From Neoconidiobolus thromboides FSU 785 (Eukaryota > Entomophthoromycota > Entomophthoromycetes > Entomophthorales > Neoconidiobolaceae): DNA of 64,000 nucleotides. The position numbers were made by a program, and so were the translations under genes. The first letter of the stretch is position 1. Every line of letters starts with the position of its first letter. The stretch spans positions 127,920 to 191,919 of the forward strand of contig MU626259.1 of the NCBI GenBank assembly GCA_025603075.1, in the 5' to 3' direction. Shown one piece after another: positions 10,749 through 21,543 of this stretch. A model generated the notes under the pieces. That model searched no databases. It saw only the letters and a list, made by a program, of their open reading frames with translations, and was not told the DNA's origin.

Positions 10749-12602
10749 TTATTTTCTTCTTAATCGTCTCTTAATTTATATATTAATTAAGCTTCTAATT
10801 CCCCTAACTAAAATCTGTTTTTTGACACCTTTAATATTTTAAATTGTTATAATTTTATATGAATTTAAACTGGTCATAATGGCTTTATATTATTTACTTT
10901 TATAGATCAATATTGGGTTCTGAAAACAATTTTTTTGCTTTTTTAGCACTTTTTACATCTTTCTGTTTAAAACTTGTTTCTTTCTCAAACTTTAAACCTT
11001 CAAACAGTGGACAAACTATTGAACAGAAATGTTATTATGGGCTTCCAACTTTTTTAAGTGGATAGATGCCTTTAAATAGAAGTACAAAACAAATTATATA
11101 TTATTAATAAAGTAAGATTCTTTTAATTCTTGAAAGGGATAAATCCCAAGTATTTAAACATAGTTAGGGGATGTATTTTTTTAAGGAATTTTACTAACAA
11201 TTTTTCTATTTAAATGGCACCTAAGAAACGGAGAAAGTGATGAGACAAGAAAAGCATCCCCATTAAATGTATGAGAATGGTAAAACAGGTCATTTCGAAA
11301 GAATTACGTGTACAGTTTTACTCTTGGGCAGGTGATCGATAGAATGGTGGAAATCGAATTGTCGTATAATTTTCGATTGAATTAATAGATTCTGAAGGAT
11401 GGGTAGGTTTATGATCAAAAGACAACTCTGTGTGTAGCCTATAAATGATCCCAAAGTCAGAATAAAAAAGCTAAAAATTTTGAATCAAGAAAAGACAAGC
11501 AATATTGGGATCTTATTAATGTTAGAGATTCCAAGATGAGGTCCACATAGAAGAGAGAATATGTAGCGATGATAAAGGCAAGCAATAGATGGATAAGAGA
11601 AGAAATAATGTTCAAAGCTTTCCTTGAGGTCGCCGTAAAATCGGCCCTTTGGTGAAATTTCAGATTTATATGAGTAGGTTTTAATTCTGGTAAAGAAGGA
11701 ATTACTGATCAGCCATCAAAGAATCGATTAAAGCTTCTTATTCATTCACTTAAATTTGAACTAAGTGATAAAAAGTGAATCATCGAGAAGGTAAGTTTGG
11801 ATAAAACATTATAATGATCCTTGTAGATTACTTACATTACAACAATAATAGTTCTAATTTAATTTTACATAATGGTTTAAATGTACTGCTTGTTTCTAAA
11901 TTACATATTTTTATATCAAACTTTTTGATTTATGTCGAAATTTTAATAGTTCAAAAGTTCAAAATGTCTTTTTCGATATTATATACTTTATTCTATTTAT
12001 TTAATCTGTCTCCAGATCATAAAAAGGCTTGTAAATTCTTTCATATGTATTTTTTTCAACTTAATATATAACTTTCAGTTAGTTAACTAAAAGCGTCCGA
12101 TCACTTACATTTTGATCATTGTAACTAATTAGATTGTCTTGTATCAAAAAGGTTTTAATAGAGTTCAATTTTTTTAAGAGAATATTTATTTCTGATAACT
12201 TTAATGTCTAAGAGATGTACGATTAAAAAATAACTTTGATTTTTCAGAACGTGTACTCCTTAAGAAGTGTTTATGACGATATGATAAATAATTTATTTTT
12301 GATTTTTTTACATATTTAACTTAAAAACTAAGTTACTTAATAAAGCAGAGTAATTTAAATAGCTTTTATTAGTTTCATAATACTATATTATTATATTATG
12401 TTTAAATGCTTACTATAAAAATTACTAAGAAATTAATTATGCGGTAAAATAGATTACAAATATTAACTTGTTTGGGCTTAAAGCAAATCAAAGAATTACT
12501 AAATACAGCTAGAGCCAAGTTTAAAATAATTAATTGTTATACTCAAATATAGCTTGAACTGGATTCATTAATTATGGTTACTATAAGAACTTTAGAAGTG
12601 AA
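10749..12602. other. Intergenic with one MITE and a higher-complexity segment
   Basis: It contains the MITE copy at 11167-11261. Immediately beside it, 11270-11790 is noticeably less AT-rich and reads partly like protein on the plus strand, for example a stretch resembling NGGNRIVV then FSIELIDSEGWVGL, broken by stops. This may be a decayed gene, but no family could be assigned. The rest is AT-rich. The ORF at 11814-12071 is probably chance. Confidence 0.35.
11167..11261 (+). mobile_element. MITE-like element, copy 2
   Basis: A 95-bp copy with clean ends, GGGGATGTATTTTT and GCATCCCC, and the family core TTTTACTAACAATTTTTCTA. Flanks are GTTA on the left and ATTA on the right, an imperfect 4-bp duplication. 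Confidence 0.85.
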
Positions 12603-13651
12603 ATGATTTGTCGCTATTTTAAACATGGTAATACAAAGTAGTTAGTATAAATTTCAAAAATTTGAATTTGTTTTTTAAATTTTAAGGTTTTATTTTGGAA
12701 AAACAAGGGATGGAAAGAAAAGTAGAAGTAGAAAAATTATTAAGTTCAATGAAAGAGATAACGCTCAAAATCCAAGATATGCATAAGTTAAACTTCCCAG
12801 ATCAAAGTCCTTCAAAATATATCAAACATTCATTGATCAAAAACCATATATTAATTGATAAATTGGTGGACCTACTAAAAGATTTCCAGGGTAAATATTT
12901 ATTTCATAGTGATAACTACGTAAAAAAGATACATCATCACAATGGTTTATTGGCCTATGCGAGGTCCCTATTAAATAGCTTTTATGCACTTGATAAAGTA
13001 AAACGAAAAACCGAGTTTTTAAAATATAAAATAAAGATGTTTGAATTGGAAGCAAACTTTAATACTTCTTTTGAAGATTTACTAAACGTCCCAATTGCCC
13101 AGCAGCCTGTCTTAAAATCAAAAAAAAATCATATAAGATCAAGAACAATGGGTGATTTTTCATATACAATGATGAATCTGAGTCAAGATAGGAAGTTTAC
13201 TTTTATGCCCAATCAAGCGAATAGACCACCCTCAATCAGACAAGAGGATCCAAATACTTCAATTAAAAGTACAAATCAAGACTTAATTAAAACTTCATAT
13301 CATATTCCTGAAGCAGATAATAGTTTAGATAAACGCAGTTCTTTACCAGCATTATGTTCTTCACTTTCATTGACTCAATCAACAGTGCAAGACACTGCAT
13401 CAGTATTATCTTTTTCATCTGTCGATTCCAATGACGAGCAGCTTTTACCGTTTCAACATAAAGTTCAACAACTTGATCCACGGGCAGGAAAAAACAATCT
13501 AGAAACCATTTCAAACAAAAACATCAGTAGTAAAAGTTTTATAAAGCCTATAAAGAGCGAAGAAGTGGATATTTTTTTATGCGAACGTTCAGGGGGTACT
13601 TCTAATAGAACCTCCGATGTCGTCCCTTGTCTTTTGGATTTGTATCAATAG
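12603..13651 (+). CDS. Unrecognised protein: helical N-terminus, Ser-rich tail (possible paralogue of the gene at 9706)
   Basis: The body is open from 12687 to the TAG at 13649-13651. A 25-nt first exon (12603-12627, MICRYFKH) can be spliced in phase over a 59-bp intron, giving about 329 residues. The alternative is a simple start at the ATG at 12710, giving 313 residues. Residues up to about 150 are helical and Lys/Leu-rich, with YIKHSLIKNHILIDKLVDLL and a histidine cluster (KKIHHHNG). The remainder is Ser/Thr/Gln-rich and disordered. No domain was recognised. The layout and spacing of conserved hydrophobic positions resemble the gene at 9706-10748, 2 kb upstream on the same strand. The function is unknown, and the choice of start is uncertain. 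Confidence 0.5.
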
Positions 13652-14769
13652 GTTCCTATCTCAAAAAGGTATTTTTTTACCTAGTTATCCTTATTTTTTA
13701 TAAATATTTAATTTTTTTTGACAAAAATATCACAGACTATTATTATGATATTTTTTTCTTTATTTCTATTCTATTTATTTGTATATTTGTCATATTTGAT
13801 GTTATTTATGTATTTATTATAAACTATGTATGTACCATATACAATATTATTATGGTTTTAACGGGATGGATTGTGTTTATACTTTTTTATCATTTCATTG
13901 TAAGAACACATTATTCATAATATTCATATGACTGGCTTTAACAAATTAAAGCCAGTTTAAAGCTTTATTAGCCTATTTGACTGGACTAATTCCGTAATTT
14001 TATCAAGATTAAAATCTATAGTAAAAGCTCATGGTGAGTTTTATTTTAAGTTAAATATCGTTATAAATAGTTTTAATATTTGTTCAAAATCAATCATTTT
14101 ATCAAATTAATTGCTCTAAAATAAGGTAATTTAATATTTCAAATATAAGTCACAAAGTATTCTATTACAATTGAAACGAATGCTCCTTTAAGATATAGTT
14201 TCAAGTTGCTCTTCACGATCAGATAAGTCATTAAGTTAAATTAGCTTCGTTGAGGGCAACCCTTTATATTAGATGATGAATAAAAATCAATAATACTTGA
14301 TAATTTAAAGCATGATATATTTTATATATGTTAGGCATTTCAAATATAGCTTTTCTTGTGGCATTTTTATTCTTTTTTACATTACTGTAGTACATCACAT
14401 TAATCTATTAATTTTAATCATTCATTTATTACTGTGAATCATTAAAGGGTATTTAAATGAATTTTATGATTATAGAATAAAATATATAGTAATTCATTTG
14501 CTTATCTAATAACATAGTGAATAAGTTTACATAATCGTAGGGTAAATGACAAAACAGGGAGTAAATAAAATTTCATTTTAATCATCTCTATAATAATATT
14601 TTACTATTACAAAACTTCTAATTAAAGTTCAGCAATATTAGCTTTCGTTTGGTCCTATTATGATTTTCTATTTTTAAATAAAATTATAGTATAAAAAGAT
14701 AACACTCAAAGTAAAGCCAATAAATGATAATAAAGTAAGTTTATTTTAAATAAATACGAATCCATCAGA
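13652..14769. other. Intergenic, AT-rich
   Basis: An AT-rich stretch (13660-13920) can be translated into a hydrophobic Phe/Ile/Tyr-rich peptide, but this is what T-rich DNA gives by chance. The short ACTGGCTTTAAC...AAAGCCAGTTTAA inverted repeat at 13931-13962 could act at the 3' end of the upstream gene. Nothing else was seen. Confidence 0.4.
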
Positions 14770-15525
14770 TTAATTAAGAGAAAAAGCAGTTTTCAAAAAA
14801 CTCTTGAGGCCTTTCGATTTCTTACGTCCTATATTTTCAGTTTGAACATTATTCTTTGTAACTTCCGCCTTAGTAACTTCTTGTACTTTAGTTGCAGGCA
14901 CTTGGTTAGACACTCCATTAAATTTCGCTAAATAATTTGCAAAGTTTTGTCCTTGGATTCTACCTATTTCTATTTCTTTATCATTGGGTGAAGGAATATC
15001 ATTTCTAGCAACAACGGAAGCACCCCATGGAGACCCACCAATAACTTCTTTATCTTCTTGAATTAGTGGAGTAGAATAACCATTGGGAACATAGAGCATT
15101 CCGAAATGAGTAAGAATGGTAAGGAAGGTAAAAGCGGTAGACTCTTGACCTCCATGTTGGGTTTGAGTAGAGGTAAAAATACCACCCAATTTACCATTTA
15201 AAGCCCCAGTCATCCATAGTTGACCACATGAATCAATGAAATCCTTTACTTGTGCTGGAACTGTACCAAAACGAGTAGGGATACCAAATAGTATACCATC
15301 AGCTTCTTTAAGTAAACTTGGGGTAATAACAGGTACGTCTGGTTTAGCAGGTGCACCCATTTTGCCTAACACTTCTTCGGATAAAGTTTCTGGGATCTGA
15401 TAAAGAGAGACTTTGACTTTTCCTTCTTTCTCAGCTCCTTCTTGAATAGCTTTTGCAAGTTTGTAAACGTGAGAGTAGGTGGAATAGTATACAATGAAAA
15501 GATTTGGTTTGTTGATAGCGACCAT
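14770..15525 (-). CDS. NAD(P)H:quinone oxidoreductase, WrbA/Pst2/Ycp4 flavodoxin-like family
   Basis: Intronless gene encoding 251 residues. The N-terminal FMN phosphate-loop region reads YYSTYSHVYKLA (residues 13-24). The family's conserved PTRFGTVPAQVKDFID (83-98) and the GKLGGIFTSTQTQHGGQEST segment (111-130), which binds the flavin ring, are both clear. These enzymes reduce quinones by two electrons and protect against oxidative stress. In yeasts the relatives Pst2, Rfs1 and Ycp4 associate with membranes such as eisosome-rich plasma membrane. The first 205 residues cover the whole domain. The extra roughly 45-residue Lys/Ser-rich tail recalls the C-terminal extension of Ycp4, but it ends in FSLN and shows no CaaX motif. 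Confidence 0.95.
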   Translation of the reverse strand: MVAINKPNLFIVYYSTYSHVYKLAKAIQEGAEKEGKVKVSLYQIPETLSEEVLGKMGAPAKPDVPVITPSLLKEADGILFGIPTRFGTVPAQVKDFIDSCGQLWMTGALNGKLGGIFTSTQTQHGGQESTAFTFLTILTHFGMLYVPNGYSTPLIQEDKEVIGGSPWGASVVARNDIPSPNDKEIEIGRIQGQNFANYLAKFNGVSNQVPATKVQEVTKAEVTKNNVQTENIGRKKSKGLKSFLKTAFSLN

Positions 15526-16325
15526 TTTTTTAGTTGTTTGTTTTGATTGTTATTCTATTTAATTTAATTTTATGTTATTTTAGCCAAAAATTGCTCTCAT
15601 TTTATACATTTTTTTGTGTTCATTTTGCATACTTTGCTATTTAATTTTATTATAAAGATAATTATAATATTTATAATTTTATCAAGAACGATTGTATAGG
15701 TCTGAATTCGCTTATAAATTGATGACAAACTAAACAAATAAGGATCGCGTTTTATGGCATAATTTATTCTATAAATAGTTGTATTTAAAATTTAACTATC
15801 AAATAAAATCATAAAAATAATAATACAACGCTTGGCATTTCTATTCAAAATTTAATAATGCTATATGAAAGCCAATAACTAAATAAAAAGATCAAAGTTG
15901 GTCATAACCTATAATTATTTTAAAGTAATAGTATTCTGTTTACTTTGTAAAATAAATCCGATAAAATCACCTAGCTCATCTTGTACACTACAGCAAATTA
16001 ATAGTACTAAGGTACATAAATCAATATTTAGCTTATTTATGCTTTCTCTGAATTATGTATATGTAGATGTATTTTGTGGAGAACTTTACTGACAATTCTT
16101 TCGCTCAAATAGCGCTTAAAAAATGGAAAAAACAATGAAGCAAAAAAAAAAAACACTTTCATATATTTATGTAATTTGTTTAGTACTTGAAAAAAGATAA
16201 TTTACTCAGTATACTATTGCTTATTAAGCAGATTTTATAGAAAATGGGAGAACATGATAATAATTGAAAGTAAACAAGTTGGGATTCTAAACTTAACTTT
16301 ATGGCCTTATTAAGCTTTGTGAAAC
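15526..16325. other. Intergenic with one MITE
   Basis: Upstream region of the quinone reductase, rich in T-tracts, followed by AT-rich DNA and the MITE copy at 16063-16160. Nothing else was recognised. Confidence 0.4.
16063..16160 (+). mobile_element. MITE-like element, copy 3
   Basis: 98 bp flanked by ATAT on both sides. The ends have diverged (GTAGATGT and CACTTTC), but the core CTCAAATAGCGCTTAAAAAA and ATGGAAAAAACAATGAAGC is intact. Confidence 0.8.
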
Positions 16326-17480
16326 TAACCTTGATATTTATTCCCCTCATATTGTTTAGTGTATTACACTTTAACTTCTAACTTCTGAGCGGCCTTTGAT
16401 AAAGTTGTAAGCTCATAAAGATCGTGTAGTTAAGAATAGTAAACCGACTTTATCGATTTTAACAATTTGATTAGCTTTCTCTGAAGATGTAGTAAGCCCT
16501 ATAGCACCAATATATAGTCCATTTTTATTGTTTTGCTGCTTCAGAAAATTGTACTTGATAACTTAGACCATTGGTAATTTTTTTGCTTTGGACTGATTTG
16601 ACTTGTTAAATAAGCAATTGAATCTGTTTCTAATTCTTAACTGACTTGTTAAAGAAATTTGCTCAATTCTAATTTACTTCCTTGGAAATCTAATTAGTAT
16701 ATTCAGTCTGACAAACAAGGGTTTATCCTCAAATTGTATTTGAATTATATTTTGTACTGCTTGTCTTGAAGATCAAGTTCCATTTTCAAGGCTATATCTA
16801 AAGCAATGTTTAATACTTAAAAAAGATTGTTATTGTCTTATTTACCTCATTTATCAGTACCCTTCTTTGAAAGATTAGTTGAAGAGTAATGATTTAGATA
16901 ACCGTGAGTAAAAAATATTGGTATTATGTGTGATATATACATTTTTAAGTATTTTAAATTGTCTTGATGAATTTTCATGAAATCGAAACCTAATAATCAT
17001 AGCATAATTATCTATCATACAAATAAAAAATGAAACGATTGCCTGAGTTTAATGCATCTTCAGTAATAATATTAAAAGCCTAATAGCCTTTTCAATATTT
17101 TAGCTTCTCATTTCAACGGAAATCGAAGATTTATGATCCTGGCTAATGTATGAAGTAAAAATAACATTAGGTCAGCCTCCAAGCCCTTTAGAAACTATAA
17201 CTACATCTTAGTGATGTGGAGGAAACGTAAACCCCTTTCTATTGGGATGAGTCAACTGGGATTTGATTTTACTGCTTTAGGAATGGGTATAATTATCAAT
17301 CTCTTTCCTTTTCTTCAATTATTAATGTTCTATAACTTTGGGTAATATATATTTATTATCTTATTAAATCAATTACTATCACTTCTACTAGAATTAAACT
17401 ACTATCATATAGTATAAATTGGGCGTAATGTGCAAGGTCCCAGTTGACTAAAGATCATCGATAATATATTTTAGAATAAA
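16326..17480 (-). pseudogene. Decayed Old Yellow Enzyme gene
   Basis: No long ORF remains, but the minus strand aligns in order with the intact gene at 1746-2924 over most of its length. Recognisable blocks include NWDLAHYAQF near 17440, RKGFTFPPHH near 17240, HGYLNH near 16915, VQNIIQIQFEDKPLFVRL near 16740, SPKQK near 16600, and GLYIGAIGLTTSSEKANQIVK near 16500. The 3' end AAQKLEVKV is near 16390. Many stops and frameshifts are spread throughout, and there is about 70 bp of inserted sequence after HGYL. The N-terminal region with the active-site cysteine is no longer recognisable. It is flanked by MITE copies at 16063 and 17819. It is an inverted, long-inactive duplicate. Confidence 0.85.
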
Positions 17481-18528
17481 TTTGACTTCGTTTTACTCTA
17501 TATTTACTCATATATATCTTAGTGATAAATGTAGATTTAAACTTAATCAAAGTGATAGATCATTATATTGGTAACACTACTAACTGAACTTCCATTATCA
17601 TTTTTTTGATTTAAACCACTAAATGGATTATTATCTATTGTTTTAGACGCATCAGAGTCTAATACAGATAGCCATTTTATTGAGTATTATTTTTTTGTCT
17701 TACTTGCTGTTGTTATTATCTTAGTTTGCTAAATTACAATCTAAAATTTAATCTAATTGTTGTAGGGTTTATTGGTAAGGTTACAAATTAGCAAATCAAA
17801 TAATAAACTTTACTATATGGGGATGTATTTTTGTGTTTAAGAATTTTATTAACAATTTTTCCGCTTAAATAGCGCTTAAAAAATGGAAAAAATAATGAAG
17901 TTAAAAAAAACACTCCCATATCTTTTACGTACACACTTGTGTTCTTGAGTTTCATTTGCAACTTTTTGTTGTTGTTGGTAGCTACCCCAATTATTTATAA
18001 TAAATTGGTGTTATTGCGTTTAAATATTAAACGATTTTAAAAGGTTCTAACCATGGCTTCTATTTAATATTCTGATATTTAATTACTTTCTAAAATTGAT
18101 ATATATAAGAACAAATATATAAGCTTAATAATTGAAAGTGTATATTTTCGTTTGGATATTAGCAGTACTAGTATCCGAAATTAATTTTAAGGTTGAATAA
18201 TCTTATATAATATTAGGATAAGAAGATGACATAGATAGATTCAATAATACAGGTAGACTTTTTTGAATGAATCTACATTTTATTCTTGGATAGGCTTAAA
18301 TGGTCTGACTAAACACTGGCCCCTGATGCTTTTTGATAGTGTATAATAGTGTACAGAGACTCTAACCATCTATTCATTTCACTGTATTTTCTGCAATCCT
18401 TGAATTTATGTGACTCATCTTAGCCAACCAATTAATTAAAAATTGCATTAAGTACTTTTTCCTTTTTTATATTTTTTCATTATTGTTTATTAATCATCGA
18501 AAATGATTTATTAATTATCTTTTTATTC
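17481..18528. other. Intergenic with one MITE
   Basis: It contains the MITE copy at 17819-17917. The remainder is AT-rich and includes the upstream region of the Zn2Cys6 gene. The remaining 5' end of the decayed Old Yellow Enzyme copy may extend slightly into this interval. Confidence 0.4.
17819..17917 (+). mobile_element. MITE-like element, copy 4
   Basis: A well-preserved 99-bp copy with GGGGATGTATTTTTGTG at the left end and ACACTCCC at the right end, flanked by ATAT on both sides. Close to the family consensus. Confidence 0.9.
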
Positions 18529-20298
18529 ATGGAATACGTAAATAAAATAAATCCAAATATAAGTGGATATAGGTGCGATCAATGTTATAATAGCCATGTT
18601 AAATGCGATAAACTAGAAAACAGATGTTCAAGATGTATAAAGAGACAGATTGAGTGCACATTTAATAGAAAGATTATATATAATAAAACAGATAAATCTA
18701 AGTACGAATATAAAAAGCAAAGATCAAATGAAAACAATAGCGATAACTTCAGTTTTATTTATATAAAAGAGGCCAAATTTAAATCAAAGAAAGCCCAGTT
18801 TAAAGAAACCAGTTACTCGCTAATAAAGTTACCAAAAGACTATAATTTTTCATATAATATCCTTGGAATTTTTAATAGGTTCCAAAGGAAAATATTATTA
18901 GAAAACCTATTAAGTTTTATTCAAAGCCCCTCTCCTTTTTTCCCTAGCAAGGGCTTGGATCTATTTATTAAACTAACGGACAAATTGGGTTTGTTAACAT
19001 CTAAACCAAGAAAGTTAAGGTTTATACCGGAAGTTCCAAAAGGCACCAAGTTTGACATTGGACCAATTTTAAAGCAGGCTTTAATTAGTTACTTTAAATT
19101 TATTAATACAACATTTCCTTTATTTGATATAACAAGATTTAAGTTTTTCTCATGTTCTTTCGAGTTGAAATCAGCTATACTTATCGGTGGTCTTCTGTAT
19201 ATGGAACAAACCGAAGTTGTAAAGAATTTAATCAACTATTTCGAAGGAAAGCTTTATAGCTTTATTTACAAGGTGCCCAGGATCCAACCTTGTTTACAAA
19301 ATATACAGCTAATTCTTATATTAATAGTTGGAATCCCTTACTTTTCTTGGATTGCTAGTCTTAAAGAATTTCTCTTATTTCACTGCTATAGGATGTCATT
19401 TACAATAGGTATATATCAACCATCAAAAAAATTGTCTAAAGAGGTAAATGCTGAAAGAGTTTACACTTATTGTTTGTTGAGTTCGTATTATAATGGGGCT
19501 TCATTAATGGTTGGATCATATATTGCCGAACCTATGTTTCCATTAGAGCTGAAGAGATTAGATAAGTGCCTTGCCAATAAATCTAATGGTTATTGTTTTG
19601 ATTTTGACAAAGATGATAAGGGTATTCAACAGTATATTTTTTTGAAATTACAGGAATTTTATTACATAATAAGCACTATCTTTTTTGATTTAAAGTTAGT
19701 TAAAGAAATGGCTATAAAAGAGAGAAAAAGCTTGTTAAAAGTTGATGATCTTCTGATAAAACTTGCATTTAAAGCTGTTGCAGTTAATGAAAGGTATACT
19801 AAGGTTATGGATAACATTTTAATAAAAATAAAAAATCAAGATTTGAAAGTGACTATTGAAGGTTGTCAAAATAGCATTACCTATTTCTTCCATCATATTA
19901 ACTTTTATATCTGCTCTATCCGATTTAGTGCATCCAAAGAAAAGAAGGCATATGAATATAATGAACATATAAATGACAAATATATTGATATAGACATGCT
20001 TAAATATGCTGAAGCTGTATTCAAAGAGTGTTACTTAGTGATTGATAGTTCCATAGCATCTCATCATAAATATACACTTGCTTTCGATTATGTACTTGTT
20101 TCTATTTGCTTAGTTTTTATGCTAAGGTATGGAAGAAATGAAGATAAAAATATTATATATATCCAAAAAGGAAAGGAGTTTTTGGAGAGCTTTTTAATGA
20201 ACCCTTCAGCTATGATACTATGTAGAATTAACTTGAAGTTGATTGAAATTATTACTGGGTCTTTCAAAAGTACATCAAAAATGATACGAAATGGATGA
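18529..20298 (+). CDS. Zn2Cys6 binuclear cluster transcription factor
   Basis: Intronless gene of 589 residues ending in TGA. The N-terminal zinc cluster has the exact fungal spacing C-x2-C-x6-C-x6-C-x2-C-x6-C, with cysteines at 16, 19, 26, 33, 36 and 43. It is followed by a Lys/Asn-rich linker. The rest (about 170-580) is a helical region with the hydrophobic pattern of the fungal-specific transcription factor middle domain, including FPLFDITRF near 203 and a LLSSYYNGASLMVG helix. Such proteins bind CGG-type half sites and regulate metabolic or developmental genes. The target pathway cannot be inferred, since no metabolic cluster adjoins it. It lies alone between a pseudogene and the SPRY family. 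Confidence 0.92.
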   Translation: MEYVNKINPNISGYRCDQCYNSHVKCDKLENRCSRCIKRQIECTFNRKIIYNKTDKSKYEYKKQRSNENNSDNFSFIYIKEAKFKSKKAQFKETSYSLIKLPKDYNFSYNILGIFNRFQRKILLENLLSFIQSPSPFFPSKGLDLFIKLTDKLGLLTSKPRKLRFIPEVPKGTKFDIGPILKQALISYFKFINTTFPLFDITRFKFFSCSFELKSAILIGGLLYMEQTEVVKNLINYFEGKLYSFIYKVPRIQPCLQNIQLILILIVGIPYFSWIASLKEFLLFHCYRMSFTIGIYQPSKKLSKEVNAERVYTYCLLSSYYNGASLMVGSYIAEPMFPLELKRLDKCLANKSNGYCFDFDKDDKGIQQYIFLKLQEFYYIISTIFFDLKLVKEMAIKERKSLLKVDDLLIKLAFKAVAVNERYTKVMDNILIKIKNQDLKVTIEGCQNSITYFFHHINFYICSIRFSASKEKKAYEYNEHINDKYIDIDMLKYAEAVFKECYLVIDSSIASHHKYTLAFDYVLVSICLVFMLRYGRNEDKNIIYIQKGKEFLESFLMNPSAMILCRINLKLIEIITGSFKSTSKMIRNG

Positions 20299-21543
20299 TC
20301 CCTTATAGTCTCCTAATTTTAACTTGTATTTAATCGTATTAAGTATTTAGTTTCATTTTATATAATAACTTCGGTTTGAAAATGAATTGTATCATATCAA
20401 TTATCTTTTGATCAGGGCTTTTACGAGGCTATTCTCATTCAGTTTTATACTTATCCTCCTTTTGTATTGACTTGGACTTACATTGGGTTACCAACTTAGC
20501 TGTAACTTTTTTATTAGCTCTACTGCCATTAATTACCATAATACTTGTTTCTTGTGATAAATCATAGTATGGGTAAATTTCATAAATAAGAGTTCTGTAT
20601 AAGATTTGATACATAAATTGTTCATATAGGCAAATGGTATAGGTAAAGATTATAGAAATATTGGATCAAAAAAATACCTAGCGATCAGACAACTATAAAA
20701 AGTTTTAGTATAGTTTATCTGTAATTAAAAGGATTTAAGTTGTGCAAAATTTAGCTATTTATAAAAAATAAAACTATACTTTCTATGAATGTTAAATTCA
20801 ATAACCTTGCCCTTTTATTTATATCCAATTAATTATGATTATTATTAAATACCTATATATAACTTAGCAACAACCATTTAAGATTGAAAGGCTGAGCTTC
20901 AAAGCTAGTAGTTGAACCTTAACTATTTAGCCTTAAACTACAAGTTTGTCTTAATTTTTTGATCTTAAAATGTTATTTACAAAATATAAAATAAAATTAT
21001 TTTGCTTGGAATTAAATATAATCATTTATAGCTACAATCCTAGAACAACATATGGGAGTGTTATTTTCCTTGGCATTAAGGATTTCAGTTCCTAATTTGG
21101 TAGGTGTATTTAGGTGTAAGAAAGAATGTGATTTTTTAAAAAACTCAATGCCAAATAAATACATTAGCGGAAACCGTATTAGTAGTAAGATTTAAGCAGT
21201 GTGAAATCGAAAAGTTTAGGCAGAAATGCTTTTTGCGAATATCAATCGTAGTTCTGGAGATTTTTGATTTTTAACTATAAAATACCAAGAATGATATTTT
21301 AAGGTTTATAAGACGTTATCCTGAAGGAAAAAAATCTTTTTAAAAAAATTGCGAATTCATTTTAGGTTAAAATTAACCGATATTATAAAATAATGACTAG
21401 TTAGAAGGTATGCATTCAATTAAATATGGTCATCAGGTGCGGTGTTATTCAAACCGAAATTATGGAAGGTTCCTAATTATTTTAAAAAAAACTATAAAAT
21501 AAAACAATATTTACAACAAATAACAACAAATCAATAAATCAAT
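20299..21543. other. Intergenic, AT-rich
   Basis: No gene was recognised. ATATGGGAGTGTTATTTTCC at 21050-21069 resembles the reversed end of the MITE family, but the rest of the element is missing. The last 120 bp share a GTCATC...GGTGTTAT motif with the region upstream of the decayed SPRY copy. Confidence 0.4.

Noticed and set aside
11814-12071. 85-residue ORF
   Set aside because: Low-complexity, AT-driven composition, no recognised motif or splice partner.
13627-13920. 97-residue hydrophobic ORF
   Set aside because: Non-ATG start overlapping the end of the upstream gene; Phe/Ile/Tyr-rich translation is expected from T-rich DNA and shows no helix boundaries or conserved motifs.
20881-20945. 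tRNA-like stretch with a GGTTCAA-like box on the minus strand
   Set aside because: No acceptor stem or anticodon arm can be formed.
21050-21069. ATATGGGAGTGTTATTTTCC resembling a reversed MITE end
   Set aside because: Similarity fades after about 25 bp and there is no second end.
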